NCBI GenBank assembly: GCA_903861235.1
Contig: CAIOTP010000074.1
Location: 1-5,447 of the forward strand
Origin: an uncultured bacterium
GTDB lineage: Bacteria; Planctomycetota; Phycisphaerae; Phycisphaerales; SM1A02
Direction: 5' to 3'
Length of the DNA: 5,447 bases
Positions 1 through 4,351 of this stretch are shown here, piece after piece (the first letter of the stretch is position 1; the number at the start of each line of letters is the position of its first letter). A program made the position numbers and the translations under genes. Below the pieces are notes generated by a model. The model was not told the origin of the DNA and ran no database searches. It worked only from the letters and a program-made list of their open reading frames with translations.

Positions 1-475
1 CTTCGAGCGATGGAACGAGCTTCGCACGGCTGTGCGGGAGGACCGGGTCATTCCGCTGGGCGAACTTCTCGAGTCCTCGCCCCAGCAGTGCCTGGAGCGC
101 GGCACGGACGACCTGCTGACCTACTACGCGCAGACCTGGGCCTTGATCCACTTCCTGCACGACGGCCGCCAGGGTCGCCATCGCGATGCGCTCCGACAGC
201 TGGTGGGTGATGCCGCCTCTGGCGCGTTGGCGGGTCGGTTGGCAGGCAGCCAGGCGATCGCCGATCCCGCTGCGCGTCGTCGCGCGGCCCGCAGCCGGCT
301 GGGCCGGTTGGTGATCCTGGAGTACTTCGATCGGGACTTCGACGCCTTCGCGTCGTCGTACCACGCCTTCCTGGAGGAGGTCACGCGGCGTGGTGCGGGC
401 GACCGCATCTTCCGGGGCGAGAGCCCGCTCACCGCGCCGACTTCGGCAGCGCCAGGCACGCCGCCACCGAAGTGA
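1..475 (+). CDS. C-terminal part of a DUF1570-like (peptidase-MA-like) protein, 5'-truncated
   Basis: The frame is open from the left edge (first whole codon at base 2) to a TGA at 473-475, giving about 157 visible residues. A GTG at 32 could serve as a start, but the frame runs on upstream without a stop, so this is the tail of a longer protein. The segment YAQTWALIHFLHDG followed by GRHRDALRQLV resembles the region after the zinc-binding HExxH site in DUF1570 / gluzincin-like proteins, which are abundant in planctomycetes. A second conserved-looking patch is LEYFDRDFDAFASSYHAFLEEV. The catalytic motif would lie outside the window, so activity cannot be judged. The last residues (SPLTAPTSAAPGTPPPK) are low-complexity and probably disordered. 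The 3' end overlaps the opposing transporter gene by 47 bp. The family call is by recall and moderate; that it is coding is well supported by composition and by the convergent neighbour. Confidence 0.6.
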   Translation, partial: FERWNELRTAVREDRVIPLGELLESSPQQCLERGTDDLLTYYAQTWALIHFLHDGRQGRHRDALRQLVGDAASGALAGRLAGSQAIADPAARRRAARSRLGRLVILEYFDRDFDAFASSYHAFLEEVTRRGAGDRIFRGESPLTAPTSAAPGTPPPK

Positions 476-1604
476 GCAGCGAAAGGCCCAGCGCGGGCGC
501 CGGCCCCGCCACGGCCCAGAGTGCGCCCACGCCCACGCTCGCCGCGAGCGCACAGGCCCCCATGCAGCCGTAGGCGATCCCCATGGCGGTGCCGCGGCGG
601 TGGCGGGGCGCCGCGTCGGCGACCATCGCCTTGCCCACGCCGTCGTGGCATGCGATGGCCAGGCCGTACACGCACAGCAGTCCCACGCACTGGCCTGCGG
701 AATCCGCCAGTCCGAATCCCAGATAGACCAGTCCCTGCAGCAGCCACCCGAACACCAGCAGGCGGCGGCGACCGAAGCGGTCGGAGAGTCGCCCCGCGGG
801 CCAGGCGGCGGCGGCGTACACCAGGTTGAAGAGGGCGTAGGCCAGGATGACCTGCACGGGGCCCAGACCCATCTCCGCGGTGCGGAGCAGCAGGAACGCG
901 TCGCTGGAATTGCCCAGCGCGAACAGGCACAGCGCGAGCGTGCATCTCCAGAAGTGGCCGTCGAGCGAACCCGTCCGCGTGGGGGGCGGCTTGGTGGCGT
1001 CCACGGGTTCCGCCGCGGGAGGGTCGCGCAAGAGGAAGGTCAGCGCCCAGCAGGCGAAACCGGCGGCCGCCGCCGAGCCCAGCGCCCACCGCCACGCCGA
1101 GGCGGAGTCGGGCGAAGCCGAAGCGCCAAGGCCGGCCAGCAGGCCGGCCGCCAGCAGCGCACCGACCAGTCCACCTGCCGTGTCCATGGCGCGGTGCACG
1201 CCGAAGGCGTGGCCGCGGCTCTCCGGAGGCACGGCGTCGGCCAGCAGCGCGTCCCTGGGCGTGGTGCGGATGCCTTTGCCCACGCGGTCGAGCACCCGCC
1301 CCGCCCCGACCATGGGCCAGAGGGTGGCCATGGCCACGATGGCCTTGCCCACCACCGGCAGTCCGTAGCCCCAGCGGATGTAGGGCACGCGGCGCCCTGC
1401 GCGGTCGCTGTGCCAGCCCGACGCGGCCTTCATGACGGTGACCACCGCCTCCGCCACGCCCTCGACCGCGCCCAGGGCCACGGTGCTCGCGCCCAGCACG
1501 CCGGTGAGATAGAGCGGAATGAGCGGGGTGGTCATCTCCCCGCTCACGTCGGCGAGCAGGCTGATCCAGCCCAGCAGCACGACCTGGCGGGGAAGCCGTT
1601 GCAT
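429..1604 (-). CDS. Major facilitator superfamily (MFS) transporter
   Basis: A 391-residue inner-membrane protein with about 11-12 hydrophobic helices, the normal MFS size. N-terminal half: LLGWISLLADVSGEM (residues 10-24, helix 1), then a motif-A-like loop WHSDRAGRR (64-72), then DRVGKGIRTTPRDAL (106-120) and FGVHRAMDTAGG (134-145). C-terminal half: FALGNSSDAFLLLR (228-241) and the second motif-A copy GRLSDRFGRR (271-280). These match a widespread uncharacterised MFS subfamily whose members start with LTDVSSEM-like sequence; the substrate is unknown. A charged linker (about 192-218) separates the halves. The ATG at 1602-1604 is the only sensible start: the upstream frame meets a stop inside the tRNA variable arm, and a GTG at residue 9 would cut into helix 1. 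No Shine-Dalgarno is visible. The start lies 5 nt beyond the 3' end of the same-strand tRNA-Ser, so co-transcription or a nearly leaderless message is likely. Confidence 0.92.
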   Translation of the reverse strand: MQRLPRQVVLLGWISLLADVSGEMTTPLIPLYLTGVLGASTVALGAVEGVAEAVVTVMKAASGWHSDRAGRRVPYIRWGYGLPVVGKAIVAMATLWPMVGAGRVLDRVGKGIRTTPRDALLADAVPPESRGHAFGVHRAMDTAGGLVGALLAAGLLAGLGASASPDSASAWRWALGSAAAAGFACWALTFLLRDPPAAEPVDATKPPPTRTGSLDGHFWRCTLALCLFALGNSSDAFLLLRTAEMGLGPVQVILAYALFNLVYAAAAWPAGRLSDRFGRRRLLVFGWLLQGLVYLGFGLADSAGQCVGLLCVYGLAIACHDGVGKAMVADAAPRHRRGTAMGIAYGCMGACALAASVGVGALWAVAGPAPALGLSLLTSVAACLALPKSAR

Positions 1605-1609
1605 GCGAA

Positions 1610-1696
1610 AGGTGGGGAGGGGATTCGAACCCCTGAGACCCTCGCGGGTCTAGCCGATTTCAAGTCGGCTGCGTTCAACCGCTCTGCCACCCCACC
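1610..1696 (-). tRNA. trnS(UGA): tRNA-Ser, anticodon UGA
   Basis: Read on the minus strand, the 87 nt fold as a class II cloverleaf. The acceptor stem is GGTGGGG / CCCCACC (7 perfect pairs). The D arm is GCA...CGC around GAGCGGTTGAA. The anticodon stem GCCGA / TCGGC encloses CTTGAAA, giving anticodon TGA. The long variable arm has stem GACCC-GCGA-GGGTC. The T arm is AGGGG TTCGAAT CCCCT. The long variable arm and the anticodon agree on serine (UCN codons). No CCA is encoded: the 3' flank reads TTTCGC, so CCA must be added by nucleotidyltransferase. Two oddities are a U at discriminator position 73, where serine tRNAs normally carry G, and an A-C mismatch in the third D-stem pair (12-23). Both are otherwise compatible with function. 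The gene lies 26 bp after the H-NOXA stop and 5 nt before the transporter ATG, all on the same strand. Confidence 0.96.
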
Positions 1697-1707
1697 GGGG
1701 GCACGCC

Positions 1708-1713
1708 ATGCTA
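1708..1713 (-). promoter_or_regulatory. Possible -10 element for tRNA-Ser
   Basis: On the minus strand TAGCAT (TAnnnT type, 4 of 6 matches to TATAAT) ends 11 nt before the tRNA 5' end. Transcription would then start about 4 nt upstream of the mature tRNA. It sits in the 26-bp gap after the H-NOXA stop. No convincing -35 hexamer is visible 16-18 nt upstream, where the DNA is GC-rich coding sequence. The tRNA could instead be cut out of read-through transcripts from the H-NOX cluster. Confidence 0.3.
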
Positions 1714-1722
1714 ACGGTGCGT

Positions 1723-2277
1723 TCAGCCTGCGCGGCCGCCCTTGGCCTGCTCCAGCTCGGCGGTCAGCCGCCGGTTCTCGGCGAGCGCCGCCTCCAGGCG
1801 GCGATGGATCTCCGTCTCGCGTGCCGCGGCCAGGGCGCGTTGGCTGGACTGCTGGGCCGTCATCATGAGCCGGTGGGTCATGAGCAGGTCGATCAGAGGG
1901 TCGTTGGGCGGCAGCATGCCGGCGGCCAGGCCCAGCTGGGCCAGTCGCTCGAGTTCGGTCACCCACAGGCTGCCGGCGAAGATGAGGCCGTCACCGTGCG
2001 GATCCGGCACGAAGCCGCCGCGGATCTGCACGAAGGGGTCGTCCAGGCGCAGGATGACCAGGCGGTTCTCCAGTTCCCGCGAGATCGCATCGAGGGTGGG
2101 ATTGCTGGGCTCGGGCTGGATGGCGAAGCGATCGAGCAGGGCCACGCCCTCGCGCAGCGTGGGGGCCACGCGCCGCAGCAGCGGTCCCAGGCGGACGATG
2201 CGGAGCGAGGCGTCCACGGTGACATGGAAGGGCAGCAGCCGGTCGAGCAGCGTGAGCCAGTCGGCGGCGTCGCTCAC
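1723..2277 (-). CDS. Stand-alone H-NOXA (HNOBA, heme-NO-binding-associated) domain protein with C-terminal coiled coil
   Basis: A 184-residue soluble protein. The GTG at 2275-2277 is chosen because it overlaps the H-NOX stop as GTGA. A GAGG at 2285-2288 lies 7 nt upstream, and family similarity begins about 15 residues in. Upstream extension of the frame runs antisense-free through the H-NOX gene and gives only arginine- and proline-rich shadow sequence. LPFHVTVDASLRIVRLG (15-31), LIFAGSLWVTELERL (98-112) and NDPLIDLLMTHRL (125-137) match the PAS-like H-NOXA domain found between H-NOX and the catalytic domain of soluble guanylate cyclases. Residues about 138-178 form an amphipathic helix (MMTAQQSSQRALAAARETEI onward) like the signalling coiled coil that follows H-NOXA in cyclases. 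The protein ends there at GGRAG: no cyclase, kinase, GGDEF or methyl-accepting domain follows. Inference: it partners the adjacent H-NOX and passes its state on through the coiled coil, as homodimer or with another protein. Domain call is by motif recall, fairly sure. Confidence 0.85.
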   Translation of the reverse strand: MSDAADWLTLLDRLLPFHVTVDASLRIVRLGPLLRRVAPTLREGVALLDRFAIQPEPSNPTLDAISRELENRLVILRLDDPFVQIRGGFVPDPHGDGLIFAGSLWVTELERLAQLGLAAGMLPPNDPLIDLLMTHRLMMTAQQSSQRALAAARETEIHRRLEAALAENRRLTAELEQAKGGRAG

Positions 2278-2816
2278 CAGGTGACCTCGAAGAGGTCGGT
2301 GGTGGAGCCTTCGGTGCGGGGCTTCGTGAGCACGACCTGGGGTTCGAGGCCGTACTTGCGACCCAGACCCTTCACCAGTCCGACCACGAGGGGCGCCAGA
2401 CCGTTCCTCCTGGACGAGTAGGCCAGCGTGAGTCCGCGGTCCCGCCGCTGGCTCACCCGGAACGACGGCGGCTCCAGCTGCGGCATCATCAGCGCCACAC
2501 GCACATGCATGGCGTCCAGGTTGGCCAGAGCGTCGGCGAAGGTGGGTCCCAGCTGGTCGAGCAGGCTGCCGTAGCCCTTCTGGGCGGTGAACTCCACCCA
2601 GTAGGCGCCGATCGCCTCCACCAGTTCCCCGGCCGTTCGCCCGGTGATCTCGCACGCGGCGCCGACCAGCTGGAAGGTGAGCGCATCCGGATACTGCTGC
2701 AACGGCACGAACGAGGTCTCCTGGAAGCCCGCCTTCGTGCGGATGCGCTCCCAGGTGTCCGCGCCCAGGTCGCTGGAGAGGTAGTCCTGCACCGCTTGAT
2801 TCACCAGTCCGTACAT
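2274..2816 (-). CDS. hnoX: H-NOX (heme-nitric oxide/oxygen binding) domain protein, predicted NO sensor
   Basis: The 180-residue protein is a complete single H-NOX domain, the usual bacterial length, starting with the typical MYGLVNQAVQDYL. Visible heme-site residues are the proximal ligand H104 (in NLDAMHVRV), P117 (LEPPSF) that distorts the heme, and Y133-S135-R137 (YSSRR), the Y-x-S-x-R motif binding the heme propionates. All are offset by +2 from H102, P115 and Y131/S133/R135 of the Caldanaerobacter (Thermoanaerobacter) tengcongensis protein. At the place of that protein's distal Tyr140, which stabilises O2, alignment on the following glycine gives L143, as aliphatic as in soluble guanylate cyclase. 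NO (and CO) binding with exclusion of O2 is therefore expected. The ATG at 2814-2816 is fixed by a strong AAGGAGG 5 nt upstream. H-NOX genes usually sit beside a histidine kinase, diguanylate cyclase or chemoreceptor; here the partner is a stand-alone H-NOXA gene overlapping by 4 nt, and a membrane coiled-coil gene 48 bp upstream. Confidence 0.95.
   Translation of the reverse strand: MYGLVNQAVQDYLSSDLGADTWERIRTKAGFQETSFVPLQQYPDALTFQLVGAACEITGRTAGELVEAIGAYWVEFTAQKGYGSLLDQLGPTFADALANLDAMHVRVALMMPQLEPPSFRVSQRRDRGLTLAYSSRRNGLAPLVVGLVKGLGRKYGLEPQVVLTKPRTEGSTTDLFEVTW
2283..2297 (-). promoter_or_regulatory. Small hairpin holding the H-NOXA Shine-Dalgarno (translational coupling)
   Basis: On the minus-strand RNA, GACCUC-UUC-GAGGUC forms a 6-bp stem with a 3-nt loop over the last H-NOX codons (D-L-F-E-V). 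The 3' arm contains GAGG, the likely Shine-Dalgarno for the overlapping GTG start of H-NOXA 7 nt downstream. Ribosomes finishing H-NOX would open the stem, so H-NOXA would be made mainly when H-NOX is translated. The inverted repeat is seen directly; its role is inferred and the 3-nt loop is tight. Confidence 0.35.
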
Positions 2817-2821
2817 GGGGG

Positions 2822-2828
2822 CCTCCTT
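2822..2828 (-). promoter_or_regulatory. Strong Shine-Dalgarno site of the H-NOX gene
   Basis: AAGGAGG on the minus strand, separated by 5 C residues from the H-NOX ATG. It is the only near-perfect ribosome binding site in the window, which fixes the H-NOX start and suggests this gene is translated more strongly than its neighbours. The 48-bp gap to the upstream coiled-coil gene shows no terminator, so the two are probably co-transcribed. Confidence 0.75.
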
Positions 2829-2864
2829 CAGAGGTTGAGGGCGAGCGTGAACCGATCCCCGGAA

Positions 2865-3488
2865 TCAGGTGGTGGTGCGGCCCAGCAGGGCCCAGACCAG
2901 CAGCAGACAGGCCAGCAACGATCCGCCTGCGAGGCCCGTGGCGAAGAGCAGCCAGAGGTGCAGACGGCCCTGGATGCGCTCGAGCGTCTCCTCCCGCTGC
3001 CGGGCATGCTCCAGGATGGACTCGAGCGCGTCGGCGTTGCGACGCTGACCGGTGGCCAGTTCACCGATGCCGCCACTGAGGCTGGTCACGCCGTCGGCCA
3101 CACGCTGAGCCGCCTGGTGGTTCAGGTCGAGCTGCTGCTGCACCAGACCGAAGGTGTCCACCTGGTGTCCCACGCCATCGGCGATGCGGCGCAGCATGTC
3201 CTCGATGGTCTGGTCGCGGTTGCGCTGCTGCACCAGGGCCGAGGTGAGGGCTTCGCCCAGGCGGGCCTGCTGTCGTGCCATCTCGGGCAGGCTCTGCAGG
3301 CTCGCGGGCAGCCGTTCGAGCACGGCCAGGATCGCGCGGCGGTCGGCCTCGTCGCCCCGAAGGTGCTCCGCCATGGCCAGCAGCGCGCTGGCCACGTTCG
3401 CGGCCTCGGACGCCTTGGGGGCGGCCGGCACCGGATCGGCCGGTGGCGGGCCCATGAAGAGCCGGCGCATGGTTGCCAGCACGGTCAT
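2865..3488 (-). CDS. Coiled-coil protein with single C-terminal transmembrane helix, function unknown
   Basis: I do not recognise a named family. The 207-residue product has a short basic start (MTVLATMRRL), a Pro/Ala-rich linker (13-26), and a long helical, Gln/Arg/Glu-rich region (about 28-175) with repeated hydrophobic spacing. Examples are DQTIEDMLRRIADGV (92-106) and NADALESILEHARQREETLE (151-170). One strong hydrophobic helix (about 177-202, LWLLFATGLAGGSLLACLLL) follows, with only GRTTT after it. This is the layout of a tail-anchored membrane protein with the coiled coil in the cytoplasm; there is no signal peptide. The coiled coil recalls the signalling part of chemoreceptors, but I see no clear hairpin tip, so I do not call it one. 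It is the first gene of the cluster with H-NOX and H-NOXA and may anchor them or receive their signal; that is inference from position. The ATG at 3486-3488 has no Shine-Dalgarno; M7 and M12 are alternative starts. Confidence 0.85.
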   Translation of the reverse strand: MTVLATMRRLFMGPPPADPVPAAPKASEAANVASALLAMAEHLRGDEADRRAILAVLERLPASLQSLPEMARQQARLGEALTSALVQQRNRDQTIEDMLRRIADGVGHQVDTFGLVQQQLDLNHQAAQRVADGVTSLSGGIGELATGQRRNADALESILEHARQREETLERIQGRLHLWLLFATGLAGGSLLACLLLVWALLGRTTT

Positions 3489-3496
3489 CGAGGTGC

Positions 3497-3502
3497 AGTG
3501 TA
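3497..3502 (-). promoter_or_regulatory. Possible -10 element of the coiled-coil/H-NOX/H-NOXA cluster
   Basis: TACACT on the minus strand (TAnnnT, 4 of 6 matches to TATAAT) ends 8 nt before the ATG of the coiled-coil gene. Transcription from it would begin almost at the start codon, giving a leaderless or nearly leaderless message, which fits the lack of a Shine-Dalgarno. No -35 hexamer is evident, so the call is weak. Confidence 0.3.
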
Positions 3503-3532
3503 GCGGTGCGTCGGGAGTCGCTGGCCCGCCTC

Positions 3533-3538
3533 TAGCAT
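3533..3538 (+). promoter_or_regulatory. Possible -10 element of the ABC importer operon
   Basis: TAGCAT ends 6 nt before the ATG at 3545. With the usual 6-7 nt between -10 and start of transcription, the message would begin at or next to the A of the ATG, the hallmark spacing of leaderless genes. No Shine-Dalgarno precedes this ATG. The same TAGCATG string precedes the tRNA-Ser gene. No -35 box is clear. Confidence 0.3.
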
Positions 3539-3547
3539 GCCGGCATG
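3536..3547. promoter_or_regulatory. Perfect 12-bp palindrome over the importer start codon (possible operator)
   Basis: CATGCCGGCATG reads the same on both strands. It overlaps the last three bases of the putative -10 hexamer and the whole ATG of the binding-protein gene, in the 56-bp divergent region. A dimeric repressor bound here would block transcription to the right. No regulator gene is in the window, and a 12-bp palindrome in 70%-GC DNA may be chance. Confidence 0.25.
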
Positions 3548-4351
3548 AGGTGCGTGGTCATGGGCCTGCTGGCGATCGTGCTGGCGTCGGCATGCGACCG
3601 GGCCGGTCCGCATGGCGCGGCTGCCGCAGGTCCGGCGCGTCGTGTGGTGTCGCTCTCGCCGGCCATCTCCGCCACACTTGTGGCGCTCGGGCACGCGGAC
3701 CGCGTGGCAGGGCGCACGCCGTGGTGTGGGGGGCTGCCTCAGGTGCCGGTGGTGGGCACTTCCATGGACGTGGATCTGGAACGCATGGTCGCGATCGATC
3801 CCGACCTGATCGTGATCCAGCGAACCAGTCGTGGGACCCTGCCCGAGCTCGAGCGGGTGGCCCGCGTGCGGGGCTGGCGCATCGAGACGCTGCCCTGTGA
3901 TTCGCTGCAGGACCTGAGCGGCCTGGGGAATCGCTTGCAGACGCTCTGCGGCCCCGGCCCCGAGGGCGCTTCGTTGGCGGCACGATGGCAGGCCGTGCTT
4001 CGACCGCCCGCGGCCTTCAAGCCGCAGGAGCGCGTGGCCTTTCTGCTGCCCGGACCGGGCGTCCGTGCCTTCGGCCAGGGCAGCTATCTGGTCGATCTCT
4101 GGAAGGTCTGGGGCGGCCGCTGCTGGCCCGAAGCGCAAGGCTGGCCCGAGGTGCAGATCGAGGACCTGGTGGTCGCGCGGCCGGACCGCGTGATCGTGGT
4201 GGGAGGTCAACCCTCGCCGGAGTTGAACCGGATGCTCGAGTCGGATCAGGTGCAGGTGGAGAGCCTGGCTGACCCGCGCCTGCTGCAACCTGGCCCGGAC
4301 TTCCTGGTGGCGGCCGAAGCGTGGCGGGCGTCCATGGAGCGCCAGCCGTGA
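3545..4351 (+). CDS. Periplasmic metal-chelate binding lipoprotein of an ABC importer (BtuF/FhuD-like)
   Basis: The 268-residue protein has a lipoprotein signal: a hydrophobic core MRCVVMGLLAIVL and lipobox LASA-C17, so it should be processed, lipidated and anchored facing the periplasm. Residues 32-57 (RRVVSLSPAISATLVALG, then DRVAGRT) are the opening of the Peripla_BP_2 fold of helical-backbone metal receptors. They are followed by PVVGTSMDVDLERMVAIDPDLIV (68-90), the typical 'estimate of location' segment. The second lobe includes QGSYLVDLWKVWGG (178-191) and PEVQIEDLVVARPDRVIVV (201-219). Family members deliver cobalamin, ferric siderophores or heme to a FecCD-type permease; the sequence does not decide which. 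Residues 60-61 (WC) sit where BtuF-type proteins often have an aromatic-Cys pair, a weak hint to corrinoids. The ATG lacks a Shine-Dalgarno. The stop overlaps the permease GTG by GTGA, so binding protein, permease and ATPase are one operon. Confidence 0.92.
   Translation: MRCVVMGLLAIVLASACDRAGPHGAAAAGPARRVVSLSPAISATLVALGHADRVAGRTPWCGGLPQVPVVGTSMDVDLERMVAIDPDLIVIQRTSRGTLPELERVARVRGWRIETLPCDSLQDLSGLGNRLQTLCGPGPEGASLAARWQAVLRPPAAFKPQERVAFLLPGPGVRAFGQGSYLVDLWKVWGGRCWPEAQGWPEVQIEDLVVARPDRVIVVGGQPSPELNRMLESDQVQVESLADPRLLQPGPDFLVAAEAWRASMERQP

Noticed and set aside
390..1868. Long plus-strand open frame (492 codons) opposite the MFS transporter and tRNA
   Set aside because: It runs through the tRNA gene, is dominated by Arg, Gly, Gln and Ala, and has no recognisable motif. 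It is the antisense shadow of a clear MFS gene in GC-rich DNA.
2278..2655. N-terminal extension of the H-NOXA frame up to an upstream start at 2655
   Set aside because: The extra 126 residues overlap H-NOX in another frame and are Arg/Gly/Pro-rich without similarity. The GTG in the GTGA overlap gives a protein matching the domain boundary.
2505..3503. Long plus-strand open frame (332 codons) opposite H-NOX and the coiled-coil gene
   Set aside because: The opposite strand holds an unmistakable H-NOX domain and a protein with a clean membrane helix; this frame has shadow-like composition and no motif.
3489..3544. Cobalamin riboswitch or Fur box upstream of the importer genes
   Set aside because: The gap is only 56 bp, far too short for a cobalamin riboswitch, and no AT-rich Fur-like inverted repeat is present.
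4321..4347. Earlier GTG start of the permease
   Set aside because: It would lie inside the binding-protein gene and add nine residues (VAGVHGAPA) of no family character; the GTGA overlap start is better.
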